From Haemaphysalis longicornis (lineage: Eukaryota > Arthropoda > Arachnida > Ixodida > Ixodidae), in the NCBI GenBank assembly GCA_013339765.2, contig CM023454.1, positions 38,460,950 to 38,524,949 on the forward strand: 64,000 bases of DNA, read 5' to 3'. The notes under the pieces were generated by a model. It was not told where the DNA came from, did no database searches, and saw only the letters and a list, made by a program, of their open reading frames with translations. Positions within the stretch are counted from its first letter, which is position 1. The number at the start of each line of letters is the position of its first letter. Positions 46,676 through 59,544 of the stretch are shown piece by piece. Made by a program: the position numbers and the translations under genes.

Positions 46676-47940
46676 GTGGTGCCACGGAACTCATCAGGTG
46701 GCGACACGGAACTCATGAGTGCACTGATTGCGGCTCAACGGGATGGCCTCCCGGAACAGACAAGTAAACGCCTGCTGGATGCTTCCCAAAAGACAAAAAG
46801 CATCCTGTTGGGTCTCTCTCTACAAATTGCTGAGCATGAAGGCGTAACACCGCGTAGTAAAGACGACCTACTACTCGTCTCTTAACAAACCACTCCTGAA
46901 ACACTCTCGTCCCAAATACCTTAATCCCCAAACCCCTCCAGCCCACCCGCTTTACCAGGTTCCTTTCAAACCCTCCCACAACATTCTTAGCACCCCATCA
47001 CCTTCTTCAACCCTGCCCTCAAACACTCCTCCGAAACAACCCCTACTTCCCACTCCTGCCATGCCAACGTGAAATCCGCAGAATAACCCCACCCACTCCG
47101 ACCAACCCGCTTTTCGACTCACGTCCCTGCCTCCCAAAGAACCCCCTCCCACCGCTTGGCCTTTCAGCCACCACCACGTGTTCAATCTTTCCTGCTGCCC
47201 CAACCCTCACGTTACCAACACCTTGTACCTGCACCAACCCAAAACCCCACAGCCCAACCCACTCCTTCGAACACCTACACAAACAAACTCAAACATCATC
47301 CACAATCCTAAAAGCAACCCCAGTCCCCCAGACCAACGACAGCAATGGTTATCAATACAACCAGCCAGAAAAGTGTAAACACAAACGCCATAGCTAACTT
47401 TCGACCACAAACATCAACTCAGAACAACTGGGGTTAGTAGATGTAGGCCTTAGGGTTACGAGCAGCACGGTGGTGGTTTCATCCTCAAGCATGGATGGAA
47501 GTTACTCGCCCTAAAACAATCCATCTAGCAAGACCCGCGGGCACAAGGCTACAGCATGCACATCCTGCCCCACAAAAACCGATGTTTCGAATCGTTGGCG
47601 TTCCGGTTGGGCTCCCGGCAGCCGACATCACAAACTACATTCTCACACAAAACATTCGCCTCCAAGGAACACCGCATGACGCTGACGTCACCTCTGTCTA
47701 CATAACTAGGAACTGAATACGAATCGTGCTAATAGCCACCTCAATCTCCCTTTACAGACAACTGAAAAAGCTGACACACCTCACCATAGTCTGGGTCTCG
47801 TGCGCGGTCTTCCAACACCACAACACCCCACATGCAAGCTTTGTGCTACCAATGGCCATGTTGGAAAGCACTGCCGCAACCGGTTCAGGTGTGGCGGGTA
47901 CTGTGCCTAGCCACACACAGTAAACCAGTGCCCCTACCGG
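46676..47940 (+). pseudogene. I-type LINE 2 (46.7-57.6 kb), ORF1
   Basis: A short helical block (ELMSALIAAQRDGLPEQTSK), a long Pro/Thr/Gln-rich linker (46900-47400), and then an open stretch with PMFRIVGVPVGLPAADITN and DADVTSVYITRN (47495-47710). After a frameshift come CCHC knuckles near 47832: CKLCATNGHVGKHC (CX2CX4HX4C) and a damaged second one with a stop at its centre. This order is that of the gag-like ORF1 of I-type LINEs. The true start is not visible and the first 200 bases may be unrelated. Confidence 0.62.
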
Positions 47941-48089
47941 GGCACCAGTGCCCTCTCTGTGTCCCTCCTGCTGGTCAGCTGGCAAGGAAGCCCCACCCGA
48001 CCTCCTCGCATCAGAGTGCCCAACCAATAGCCCAACCAAGTCCAAACACCAATACACATAACACAAGCGATGCTCACAGTCAGCACCAT

Positions 48090-49618
48090 ACCTCTATTCT
48101 CAAAAATGACCAGGTCCTGTAATCATCTACACATCTGGCAGTGGAACTGCCATGGTTTACGAACTAAAAGAGTCATCCTGCAAGCTCACATCGCAGCCAT
48201 ACCCAAACCACATCCTTCTGGCACTACAGAAAATGTACCACCCACCCAAACTAAAAGACTATTCATCTCACTCCCCACCAGACTTCCCCCAGATAGCCAC
48301 CCTTCTACACCGAAATATTGCGACCAAGCATCAAACTTTCGCCTCACCAATCCCGCACATACTCACTACTCTCCACCTTCCCAAATCCTCGGTCACATGC
48401 CTGCACGTTCTCAACATCTACAGCCCCCCTAAATCCAAACGCATCTCTTTCAAACACATCTTCCACCAAGCCCTTTCTCTCGCTAAACATGGCCCTCTCA
48501 TAATTGTAGGCGACTTCAACACCCCTAGTGTGGAGTGGGGTTACTCTCACACGACTCACAAAGGTCGTTTACTATCTAAACTTGGCCACACCCTTGAACT
48601 CACCCTCCAGAACCGACCCTTCATCCCCCACACGCATTGGCAACAGTGCCCAGGGCGACACGACTCCCGACCTCACGTTTAGCACTGGAAAACTCACCCA
48701 TCATACCTCCAGGACACCAGACACACTCGGCAGCGATCATTATATTATAAGCACATCTCTTACCCTTAACGGCATCACCACAACGCCCCCCCTCCCACCA
48801 CGTATATGCACAGATTGGGATCTCTTCAGTACTGAATGCCCCCTCCAGCCAACTACCACCTCCGACTCCGACCTAGAACAATGGGCGACCCACCTTTTAT
48901 CAGCTAAACAATTGGCAACAAAAAGCATCGACCCTGCTCCTCCAGGGCAATATGTAGACTCCCACCTCCGTAACTTTAGGGAGGCTTACACCAGCATATA
49001 GGATAGCTGGCGGAAACAAATACCGACGCAACCTTCGCCTAAACTACAAACCGTCCATACAAAGATCGAAGCACACGCACTCACCTTAGGCAGATAGAAA
49101 TGGAATAACATTCGCGACGAAATGCGAGGCCAGCTCTCCACAAAGAAAGTTTGGTACATCCTCCGTGCCTTACTCTACCCGCGCTCTACTAAGACCCAAA
49201 CTCGGAACTAAACCACTGAACTGATAGCAATACTGACTCTCACCCACTGCCCTATGCGACAGCCTCCGCTCCATGTACATCCCACCGCCCTCAGCACACC
49301 CTGTTGGTTCCCTACAATACACTGGCAACCCATATCCACAGCTCGATGCCCCTATCCCGTTTGCAGAGCTACATGAGGCGATCCAAGCCGTCAAATGTAA
49401 TCACTGACATCACTAACGCCCTCTTACGACATCTAGATGAGAAGGCTCTCGAACACCTTGTGCAACTCTTTAACCAACACTGGCTTATCCACACCCTCCC
49501 CCTTACCTGGAAACACTCCAAAATCACCCTCCTCCCAAACCCTGGAAAAAAAACCCTCCATACGCAACCTCCGCCCTATTTCCCTCAACTCCTGCCTCGG
49601 CAAACTTTACGAACACGT
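48090..49618 (+). pseudogene. I-type LINE 2, ORF2 part 1: APE endonuclease and RT start
   Basis: The endonuclease begins HLHIWQWNCHGLRTKRVILQ (48125) and includes GPLIIVGDFNTPSVEWGY (48490-48545), DTTPDLTFSTGKL (48660) and LGSDHYIISTSL (48726). The RT start reads NALLRHLDEKALEHLVQLFN (49415) and LRPISLNSCLGKLYEHV (49565-49618). Homology breaks exactly at 49618, where the PLE array begins, and resumes at 55541. Several frameshifts precede the break. Confidence 0.8.
49610..49618. other. Left target duplication of the PLE insertion
   Basis: CGAACACGT here is repeated at 55541-55549. The uninterrupted LINE would read through one copy (the EHV codons of GKLYEHV joined to LLSRI). Confidence 0.75.
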
Positions 49619-52112
49619 TCATAATAAAATTGCGGTCACTGACAAAGCCAAAAGAATAAAATTGATGTTTCGGATCACTTACGGAATCCTTGTTCACAAT
49701 GAAGCGAGGCAAGACGTCGTCGCGGTTTTCATGCTGTCATAATTCGTCGTAATAATCGTGCGTAGATACCGGGCATATTGCCCTGTGTCCGGTTGAAGGT
49801 TTCTGACGTCGTTTGAATAAAAATGATTCAAAGAGGAGCCTGGTTGTGGCGTTTCTTTCTTTGGCGATGATTGTGGCACTGTCCCAGTCAATTTGGTGAT
49901 TATAGATTTCCGCGCTTTCTGCGAGAGCATTCGCCGTGACGTTCTTTTTGTGTACGCAACGCTGGTGTCCTTTGAGGCGTCTCGGGAACTTTCCAGTTTC
50001 ACCAACGTATACCCAGTCACAGTCACCACACGGGGTCTTGTAAATGACACCAGGGTACTTTTCTTTCGGCAGCTTGTCCTTCACGTTCACTTGCTTGCAA
50101 CGAAGTTTTGCGCAGGGCACGTGGGCAACCCGCAAGTCATAATTGGAAAATTCCCTGGAAAGGCCTTCGCTGACGCCGGCGACGTAAAGAATTGCCGCCC
50201 TTAAGTGGAATGTTCGTCTCAGAGCATCTTACGTAGGATGCGAAATTCGCTGTTTGATTTGCTTGATGAATTTCCGCGGGTACCCGTTCCGAGATACTTC
50301 TTGTTGAATCTTCTTTATTTCTCTATCTAGTTGGTTCTCCCTGGTGCAAGTGCGCTTGGCGCGGGTTACCAAGGAGGAAACAACAGATGTGTAGTGGCCG
50401 ATGGAGTGGCAGGAGGCAAAGTTCAGGTACTGGCCTGTGTGGGTCGCCTTCCTGCACAGAAAAGGCGAGTCCATTATCTGTGCGCCTCACGAGAACGTCA
50501 AGAAAGGGCAGGCATTCATTTTCTTCTTGTTCAACATGAACTGGATACTGGGATTCCACGGAATTCAAGCATTGCTGAAATGTTGTAACGTCACCCTTTC
50601 GGAGAACACAAAAGCAATCGTCCACGTAACGGTAGAAAACTTTTGGGGCGGGCGTGAAAGTACTCAGAGCTTTTTCTTCTATGGCCTCCATCACGAGGTT
50701 GCTGTAGTTACCGATATTGAATCTCCCATCGCCGTGCCGCGGGCCTGCTTGTAAAATTAATTGCAATACGTGAAGTACGTGTTGCTCAAACAGACGTCGA
50801 GCAGCTTGCAGAGCTCAGGCAATGTCAAAGGGGGTGCGGTCGGCGAGTGTGCTGTCACGGTTCAAAACATCTCGGCAAGAGGGCACTGCAAGGTCGACAG
50901 GGACGCTGGTAAAGAGGGATGTCACATCAAAGGACACCATAACTTCTTCGGGACTCAAGGTCACATGTCGCACACTCTCATCAAAGTAGGAACCGTTTAG
51001 AATGTGCATCGATGTTTTACCCGCAACGGCACTCAGCAATGGTGCAGGTATCCAGAAAGGCAGTACAGTGCGACCTTGTAAAGTCTACTTTTGGGCGGAG
51101 AGGACATCCTTGCTTGTGTATCTTAGGTACGCCATAAATGGCGGGTTCTTAACCGTTGGTGCATAGAAGTCGGTAATGGAGCTTCTTTTTTTGTTCAGAA
51201 GGCACTAGCTTGAAAAGTTTAGCAAGAAGCCCTTGAAGCTCACTTTGCACGCTCGTTGTCGTGTTCTTGGGCAAACCCACGTACGTTGGGCCGTCGTTCA
51301 GTAGAGACATTTTTGTATTGTAGTCACTCCTACTTAGAAGCAAGGTGGCGTTCCCTTGGTCGGCTGGAAGGAATACCACATCTCTGTTGGCTTTTTATGG
51401 TATGCTTTTAGGCAGCTTTGTATCTTTTGCGGGACCACCTTTGTTTTCGCCATTTTGAGAGATCTCCAATTGCCTGAGTGTGAGCCTCGTACCGCACGCT
51501 TGGCGGCAGTTGACAGACGGCCTTTTCCACCGCTCTGATTACCTTCATCGGGTCTGGTACAGTGTCCGTGTTGAAGTTCAGGCCTCGCTGTTGGACGGAC
51601 AACTCGGCTGAGGTAAGCTCGTACATGGAGAGGTTCACGACGTTGCGCCGTCCCTCTTTCGTGGCCTTTGGGCGTAACGCTTCCAGCTTCCTCTGCTGCG
51701 AACTCTTGTATTCGCACTCCCTACAAATTGAGCTCAAGTTAGCGTGTAGCTGTACGTCACAGAACTCCTAAGGTATCAGGTGCTCTAGCTTGCGTTGGGC
51801 GAAGAATAATTCCGTCTCAAGATCCCGTAACTTCAGTCGGACTTCCAAAATTCTTGCCTCCAGCAACCTCCGCGGCGCTTGCCGAATTATCTGGTGGTCA
51901 TAGGTTGTCTGAACCGGCATCTTCAGGCGTAATGATTTTGGCGTTCTCCCTTTTGCCCGTCAGGTTAAATTCCAGGTGTGTCTTGAACGCCTTGGTCCTA
52001 GAAGTTAGCGACACGAATCGACGAATCGCGGTGACGACGTCTTGTCCATGAATGGTCCGATAATGTACGTAGTCCAAGGTTCAACGGAAGTCCGCCTGGT
52101 CAGGTGGTAAGT
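49619..52112 (-). pseudogene. Tandem Penelope-like element, copy 1 of the array
   Basis: Minus-strand PLE ORF from high to low coordinate. NLSMYELTSAELSVQQRGLN (about 51640-51580) is the N-terminal motif. FLPADQGNATLLLSRSDYN is at 51379. RT follows: EVMVSFDVTSLFTSVPVDL (near 50940) and an intact YVDDC (50614-50628), then CLPFLDVLVRR. GIY-YIG reads YPGVIYKTPCGDC and WVYVGETGKFPRRLKGHQ (about 50065-49965), and ends TAPLL-type KERNATTRLLFESFLFKRR. Stops and shifts interrupt it, but catalytic residues remain. It belongs to a PLE lineage distinct from PLE-A: the GIY-YIG cores differ. Confidence 0.83.
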
Positions 52113-54618
52113 TCGTAATAATATTGCGGTCACTGACCAAGTCAAAAGAATAAAATTGATGTTTCGTATCTCCTACAGAATCCTTGTTCACAGTCAGGTG
52201 AGGCAAGACTTCGTCGCGGTTTTTATGCTGTCAAGATGCGTCGTAATGATCGTGCGTAGATACGGGGCATATTGCCCTCTGTCCGGTTTATTGTATCTGA
52301 CGTCGTTTGAATACAAAGTGATTCAACGAGGAGCCTGGTTGTTGCGTTTCTTTCTTTGGCGATGATTGTGGCACTGTCCCAGTCAATTTGGTAATTATGG
52401 GCTTCCGCGTGTTCTGCGAGAGCATTCGCAGTAAAGTTCCTTTTGTTTACGTCACCCTGGTGTTCTTTGAGGCGTCTCGGGAACTTTCTAGTTTCACCAA
52501 CGTATACGCAGACGCAGTCGCCACACGGGATCTCGTAAATGACACACGGGTAGTTTTCTTTTCGGCGCTTGTCCTTCACGTTCACTAGCTTGCCACGAAG
52601 TTTTGCGCAGGGCACGTGGGCAACCCCCAATCATGATTGGAAAATACCCTGGAAAGGGCTTCGCTAACGCCAGCGACGTAATGGATTGCCGCCCTGGAGT
52701 GAAATGTTCGCCTCGGTGCATCTTCGGCAGGATGCAAAATTCGCTGTTCGATTTGCTTGATGAATTTCCGCGGGTACCCGTTCTGAGATATTTCTTGTTG
52801 AATCTTCTTTAGTACTCTATCTGGTTGCTTCTCCACTGTGCAAATGCGCTTTGCGCGGCTACCAAGGAGGAAACAACAGATGTCTTGTGGCCAACGTGGA
52901 GGAAGTAGGCAAAGTTGAGGTACTTGAATGTGTGGGTCGCCTTCCTGTGCACAGAAAAGGCGGGTCCATTATCTGTGTGCCTCACGATTACGTCAAGAAA
53001 GAGCAGGCGTTCATTTTCTTCTTGTTCAACAGTGAACTGGAACTGGGTTCCCCAGAATTCAAGAATTGCTGAAATGTTGTAACGTCATCCTTTCGGAGTA
53101 CACAAAAGCAATCGTCCACGTAACGGTAGAAAACTTTTGGGGTGGGCGTGAAAGAACTCAGAGCTTTTTCTTCTATGGCCTCCATCACAAGGTTAGCTGT
53201 AGTTACCGATATTGAAGCTCCTATCGCCGTGCCGCTGGCCTGCTTGCAGAATTTGTTGAAATACGTGAAGTACGTGTTGCTCAATTACAAGTCCAGCAGC
53301 TTGCACAGCTACGCACGTCAAAGGGGGTGCGGTCGGCGAGTGTGGTGTCACGGTTCAAAACATCCCGGCAAGCGGTCACAGCAAGGTCGAGAGGGACGCT
53401 GGTAAAAGGACTGCGACGTCAAAGGACACCATAGCGCCGTCGGGACTCAAGGTAACATGTCGCACTCTCTCAACAAGTCGCATCCTTTTTGGATGCGCGT
53501 CGATATTTTACCCGCTACCGGAATCAGCACTTGGTGCAGGTATCCAGAAATGCGGTAGAGTGGCGACCTTGTAAAGTCTACTATTGGGAGGAGAGGACAT
53601 CCTTGCTTGTGTATGTTAGGTACGCCATAAATTGCAGGGGCTGAATCATTGGGGCATAGAAGTCGGTAATAGAGGTTCTTTTGTTCAGGAGGCACTAGCT
53701 TGAAAAGTTCAGCAACAACCCTTTGAAGCTTACTTTGCACGCTTGTTGTCGTGTCCTTTGGCAAATCCACGTACGTTGGGCCGTCGTTCAGCAGAGACAT
53801 CATTTTTGTATTGTTGTCACTCCTGCTTAGATGAACAGTGGCGTTCCCTTTTTCGGCTTGAAGGACTACCACATCGCTGTTGTCTTGAAGTCTTCGTATG
53901 ACACGCTTTTTGGCAGCTTCGAATCCTGTGCGGGACCACCTTTGTTTTCGCCATTTCGAGAGCACTCCAATTGCCTGAGTGGTGGCCTCGTCCCGCACGC
54001 TTGGCGGGAGTTGACAGATGGCTTTTTCCACCACGCTGATTACCTTCATCGGTTCTGGTGCAGTGTGCGTGTTGAAGTTGAGGCTTCGCTGTAGGACGGA
54101 CAACTCGGCTGATGTACGCTCGTGCGAGGAGAGGTTAATGACATTCCGCCGTCCCTCTTCCGTGGCCTTTTGGCGTAATGCTTCCAGTTGCCTTTGCCTC
54201 GAACTCTTGCACTCGCGATCACTAAAAGTAGAGCTGCAGTTAGCGTGTATCTGTACGTCACAGAACTCCCCAGGTATCAGGTGCTCTAGCCGGCGTCGGG
54301 CGAAGAATGTTTCCATCTCCAGATCCCGTAACTTCTGTTGGACTTCCAAAATTCTTGCCTGCAGCAACCTCTACTGCGCTTGCCGAATTATCTGGTGGCC
54401 ATAGGTCGTCTGAACGGGCGTCTTCAGGCGTAGTGATTTTGCCGTTAAGATCTCCCTTTTGCACGTCAGGTTAAATTACAGGTATGTCCTGATCGCCTCG
54501 GTCCAGGACGTTAGCGACACGAATCGGCGAATCTTGGTGACGACGTATTGTCCATGAATGGTCCGGTAATGTACGTATTCTAGGGTTTGACGGAAGTCCG
54601 TCGCGTCAGGTGGTAAGT
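52113..54618 (-). pseudogene. Tandem Penelope-like element, copy 2 of the array
   Basis: Same order as copy 1, shifted by about 2.5 kb. The N-terminal 306 codons (53447-54367) are open: a coiled start (LQARILEVQQKLRDLEMETF), NLSSHERTSAELSVLQRSLN, VVVLQAEKGNATVHLSRSD and the RT entry IYGVPNIHKQGCPLLPIVDF. Next come GTAIGASISVTTANLVMEA and YVDDC (53108-53122), then the GIY-YIG core VYVGETRKFPRRLKEHQ (about 52525-52465). Copy 2 has the best preserved N-terminal half. Confidence 0.83.
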
Positions 54619-55469
54619 TCATAATAAAATTGTGGTCACTGACCAAGTCATAAGAATAAAATTGACGTTTCCGATCCCCTACGGAATCCTTGTGCGCAAT
54701 CAGGCTAGGCAAGACGTCGCCCGGTTTTCATGCTGTAATGGTGTGTCGTAATGATCGTGATTAGATACCGGGCATATTGCCCTCTGTCCGGTTGATGGTA
54801 TCTCACGTCGTTTGAATAAAAAGTAATCCACCGAGGAGCCTGGTTGTTGCGTTTCTTTTTTTGGCGATGATCGTGGTACTGTCCCAGTCAATTTGTTGAT
54901 TATGGGCTTCCGCGTGTTCTGCGAGAGCATTCGCAGTGACGTTCTTTTTGTTTACGTCACCCTGGTGTTGCTTGAGGCGTCTCCGGAACTCTCCAGTTTC
55001 ACCAATGTATACGCAGTCGCAGTCGCCTCAGGGGATCCTGGAAATGACACCAGGGTACTTTTCTTTCGGGAGCTTGTCCTTCACGTTCACTAGCTTGCCA
55101 CGAAGATTTGCGCAGTGCAAGTGGGCAACCCGCAAGTCACAATTGAAAAATACTCTGGAAAGGGCTTTGCTGATGCCGGCCACGTAAGAGATTGCTGCCC
55201 TGGAGTGGAATGTTCGCCTCGGTGCATCTTCGGCAGGATGCAAAATTCGCTGTTCGATTTACTTGAAGAATTTCCGCGGGTACCCGTTTTGAGATAGTTC
55301 TTGTTGAATCTTCTTTATTTCTCTATCTAGTTGCTTCTCCCCGGTGCAAATGCGCTTGGCGCGGGTTACCAAGGAGGAAACAACAGATGTATTGTGTGCA
55401 ACGGGGTGGCAGGAGGCAAAGTTGAGGTACTGGCCTGTGTGGGTCGCCTTCCTGTGCACAGAAAAGGCG
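54619..55469 (-). pseudogene. Tandem Penelope-like element, copy 3, 5'-truncated
   Basis: Only the RT end (IKKIQQELSQNGYPRKF, about 55310-55260) and the GIY-YIG region (ending near 54780) are present. Similarity to copies 1 and 2 stops at about 55469, inside the RT, which means the unit is truncated on its 5' side, as reverse transcription of a tandem PLE often leaves. GGAAACGTC near 54665 (minus strand) is a hammerhead-type core without a convincing partner half. Confidence 0.78.
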
Positions 55470-55540
55470 ACCTCAACTTTATTAAGAACTTACCACCTAA
55501 GCAGGCGGACTTCCATCGAACCCTGGACTACGTACATTTT
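55470..55540 (+). repeat. Inverted PLE terminal piece closing the array
   Basis: These 71 bases are the reverse complement of the unit junction at about 52063-52133 (shared GTACGTAGTCCA, GGAAGTCCGCCT and AGGTGGTAAGTTC), with roughly ten differences by eye. The piece sits between the truncated third copy and the right target duplication. Inverted terminal segments are a known feature of PLE insertions. Confidence 0.75.
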
Positions 55541-57600
55541 CGAACACGTCTTGCTGAGTCGTATTAATGCACACCTTGAACACACTCACGCCTATCCCCC
55601 TAACATGATCGGCTTTCGACCCAACTTATCCACTCAAGACGCCCTTATACAGAACCATCATGATTTCCACCAACACCCTCCGCAACAAGACCACAGCTCT
55701 ATTCTTTCTCTGGACCTTCAAAAAGTCTTCGACAATGTCTCACAACGTAGCACACTTCACAGAGTTTCATCCCAAAACCTAGGCCTACACTTCTATCACT
55801 ATACCTATAACGTTCTTACACGAGGTACTGCTACCATCCGCTTGGGCCATGTCCAGTCTGATCTTTTCCACATGCCAGACCGCGGAACGCCACAAGCAGC
55901 AGTCCTCTCCCACGCTCTTTAACCTGACCCTAATCCCACTTGGCCGCTGACTCTTCACCATTCCCAAACTACGAAGCACACTCTACGCAGATGACATTGC
56001 CTTCTGGGTTCTCTCTGGCTCCAACCAACACTTTGAAACCACACTCCTACACGGCCTCAACCAAGTCTTAGACCACATCGAACCTTTAACGCTCCAGTCC
56101 TCTGCACAAAAATCTGCTCTCCCAACTTTCACGCCCCCTCGCAGCAAGCCCCCTCCAAACCACTTCTTATACACTCTGACCCAATACCCAACACACAGCA
56201 ACTTAGAGTCTTAGGCCTCACCTTAACACAGAACAGATCACCCGCACTCACCCTCCAGCAGGTAAAGAAATACGTTACCCAAGCCACGCATCTCATTAGA
56301 CGGATCGCCAGCAAACACCACGGCATCACGGAACAGGACCGGCTCTGTCTCGTAAACAGTGTTCTACTCAACCGTATCTTGTACCAGCTACCATACATTA
56401 ACCAGCTACCATACCAGCTACCATACCATAAGTCGAGTGAACCCAACTCGACTCACTTGATGCCCTCCACAAGAAGACGTATAGGCATGCACTGATGCTA
56501 CCCCCTTACGCACCAACACATCGCTTACTCGACCTCGGCATACACAACACTATACGGGAGCACCCAGACACCCACCGCGTCTCCCAACTCACGCGCTTTG
56601 CATCCTCCCCTACAGGGCACTACAATCTCAACTTTATAAACGCACTACCACCCACCAGCCCCATCCCGCAACTACCCATTCCACCTCACATCAGTAACAG
56701 CATCCCAATCCACCCAATTCCTCTCCAAATCCACCCGAATTTCCATGCAGCCCGCCTATTAGCACGAGCCAACGCCCACGCCAAACTATACTCACCATCA
56801 CCATGCACACTATACACTGATGCTACCCCTACCCTCACAAACCTGCACACTGTGTAGCTGCTGTTGGACAACACACATCACCAAACGTCACAGCGGCTAC
56901 CATCCTAACTAGCAACACAACAACGGCGGAGGAGGCAGCCATTGCCCTCGTGCTCACCCTTCCACCCCCCAATTCGTCCTCTCTGACTGTCAGCGGGGCA
57001 CCACAATATTATTCGCTGTAACAGCTCTCCCAAGGCATTAAATATTATCTCCAAAAATCCTCCATTAGACATCGTGCCCCTGCTGTGGACACCAGCCCAC
57101 ACAGGCGTAGGCGCTAATGAAGTGGTGCACGTACGTGCTCGCGAAGTAATTCACCGGGTCGCCATTTTCACTACGCCTACACGCGATGCCCCTGCAGGGA
57201 AGCCAACCTCTCTTCTGAATACAGGGATATTGCCCTGGACAACCGACTTCTCCTCTGCCGATACCCACACCCACACTGCTCCCCGGAGGCGGGCCACATG
57301 CTGCGCATCCTACAAACACACACCTTCCCACACAGAACACAATTAATACACAGTCATCCACACCTCTTTACTGACCCTACCTGTCCATCCTGCGGGGCAC
57401 TCGACACTCACTACCATTCCCTCTGCGAAAGCCCCGAAGACCCGAACCCTCCGTTCTCTCCCCTAACACTGGGAGCAGATGTTGCGTGACCCGGAGGAGT
57501 CAGGCTGGTCCTGACCACGTCCCGGGCCATGGCGGTCGCGGCGGCCCTGTGGGCCTCCTCCACCCCCAACACCTGATCCCGATGGACGAATAAACGTATT
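55541..57600 (+). pseudogene. I-type LINE 2, ORF2 part 2: RT, RNase H, zinc end, 3' UTR
   Basis: Begins with the right duplication CGAACACGT and continues the RT from part 1: EHVLLSRINAHLEHTHAYPP, NMIGFRPNLSTQDALIQ, LSLDLQKVFDNVS (55705-55745) and an intact YADDIAFW (55987-56010). A short tandem of ACCAGCTACCATAC (56385-56430) breaks the next part. RNase H reads LYTDATPTLTN (56810) and LLWTPAHTGVGANEVVHVRA (57080-57140). A zinc-binding end, CPSCGALDTHYHSLC, lies at 57385-57430. The 3' UTR contains AATAAA near 57590. Confidence 0.8.
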
Positions 57601-59340
57601 CCGTCCTTCCTTTCGTTTCTACGGCGTGTAAGTGAATTGCTGTTTCGTAAAATTTTTTATATATAGGCTATGGCCTGGTGATACCTGGATTTTTAGATTA
57701 AATATTTTGGAACGCCTGCTTAAGTCTGAACAGGGGTATTGTAATCACGAGAGAAATGTAAGCAGAAAAAAGTGGGATGTGCAGTTTCGGTGACGCAATG
57801 AGTAATTAGAACACTGGATGTATAGCCATACCGTATTAGGGTGGTGAAGGTGCATCAGCCGTGACTAGCAGAAAATTAATATGTAAGCATACATATGGGC
57901 ACCAATAGCACCTCTATACCTCTCAGACCTTCTATAGTACCATTCGGAGCAATGCCTTTGTCTGTTGGACTCTCCAGCTATCCAGTATTGCTGCTCATAG
58001 CAGACACTTCTGGCAGCGTATCCAGCACGCACCCACTTCATGAAGCTAGTTAAGCTGAATATCTTGTGTATACAAAAAGGAGGAATGATTGGCTGTTATT
58101 ATTAGCAAAAACGGAGTACTGACTTCGGTCTGTCGTAATCTAAACACTCGAGGTTACAAGAATATTTTAGCAGTGGTCAGTAAATCAACTGGTTTTTATT
58201 GACTCAAGCAAAAATCGTGAGAACGTTTTGCTGAGATTGCACACAGCCCCACGAAGTTGCTTTTGAAGTTCATTGTGAATCATTCTCGATTGATTTTTTC
58301 GTCACTTTTTCTGGCATTTATGCCCACCCACTTCTGTATCTCAAACTAGATGCTGGGTAGGCCAATGAGTTATACTGTTTTTGACTATGTATTGAAGCAT
58401 TTTATTCTTTTTTTAAGTCAAATGCATACTTCAAACGTTCAATATTGTAAGGAGAACAGTTCTTACTAGTGTAATGAAATGGTCATAATTGCGTGCGGAG
58501 TCAAGAGCCGCCATACTGGCTCTCATTGAAAACAGGCATTATGTGCATCAATTATTCCAGTGGTCAGAGACGGAAAGCGCCACACAAGACATATATGAAG
58601 TAAAGCGGCATGAACATTACATGTGTTTTAGCTCGTTGTGGCAGCGAACGTGGGGAACAGGCAAGCAAAGACGAGATGGTGGCTTCGGCGAGGTGAGAGC
58701 AAGTGACACTCTATCGGCGCTGCATCTCAGCTGTGTAGGACAAGAATATTCACACCGGGATGACTGTCCACCTGGCCGTAAATGTGGTGGTGGCCCAATG
58801 CCAGAAGCGGTAATGGATAACCTAAGTCCACTGCCGAACTCTGGACTACCGACCAACCGCTCGCTCGTTTGGTGCCGACAGGCTCTTCTCGAAATTTTCA
58901 ACGTAATCTTCGGGCCTACGCTGGGGCAGGTAAGCGGCCTCTCGAAAAAAGGCTGGTGTTGGCTTGGATGCAAGCGTCAGAAACGGTGGTCAGGCAACGC
59001 GGCAAGGGGTGCCGTCTTGGTATCGCCCTCTCTGAAAAACTTCTCTATTATCTTCCTAGTTTGGGCTTTCTGTCGCCCAAGGACGGTGCCATGGGCTCGT
59101 TCGGTGGGCCAGTCCTATGCCCCCTTCCTTTCAGAATACTCACATTAAGAGCGCAGGGTCGGTCGTGGCTCCATGAGCATATGAGTTAGGTGAAAGTCAT
59201 AGTAAACATTTATGATTTACTTCGAAACGTTTCTTTATCCCAACTCAACAGCTAACATGGACGTTTTGAAAGCAACGCTTTTTACCTCTACCCACCAAAG
59301 CTTGTTTCGCGACTGTTCGTATTAAAAGAAAACGCCCTCG
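57601..59340. other. Unassigned sequence
   Basis: AT-rich to 58.45 kb with no gene. From 58.49 to 59.15 kb there is a 219-codon open frame that starts at TTG; its first ATG is 58621. It is Trp/Cys/Arg-rich without a domain, and I do not call it a gene. No repeats found. Confidence 0.4.
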
Positions 59341-59360
59341 AACAAATAAAATTTCGCTTG

Positions 59361-59440
59361 CACCGCCAGGAATCGAACTTGAAACGAATACAGAAACGGA
59401 GTGAGAGCCCGTCTTCTTGCTCATTCAGCTGCGGCCTTTT
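59361..59440 (-). repeat. tRNA-derived SINE-like head
   Basis: On the minus strand, CAAGTTCGATTCCTGGCGGT (about 59362-59381) is a good B-box in a T-arm-like setting. An A-box-like TGAATGAGCAAGAAGACGG lies about 45 bases upstream. The tRNA body is followed (lower coordinates) by T-rich sequence with GGTGGGTAGAGGT, which resembles GGGGTAGAGGT in the 3.7-kb copy. Not a functional tRNA: stems do not close. Confidence 0.5.
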
Positions 59441-59544
59441 TTGTTTTTATTTCTTTGTATACAATTTTACAAGTCAAAGAAGCAATAAAAAGCACCTACC
59501 TTGTTTTGTTTTGCAGAAACTATTAAACGTCAAATATTATCATT

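Noticed and set aside
54655..54700. Complete hammerhead in the tandem PLE array
   Set aside because: GGAAACGTC and a possible stem II are present, but I could not find a CUGANGA half or a pairing stem I.
58489..59148. Plus-strand open frame of 219 codons
   Set aside because: It starts at TTG, has a biased Trp/Cys/Arg composition and no motif, and neighbouring frames are also open. Treated as chance.
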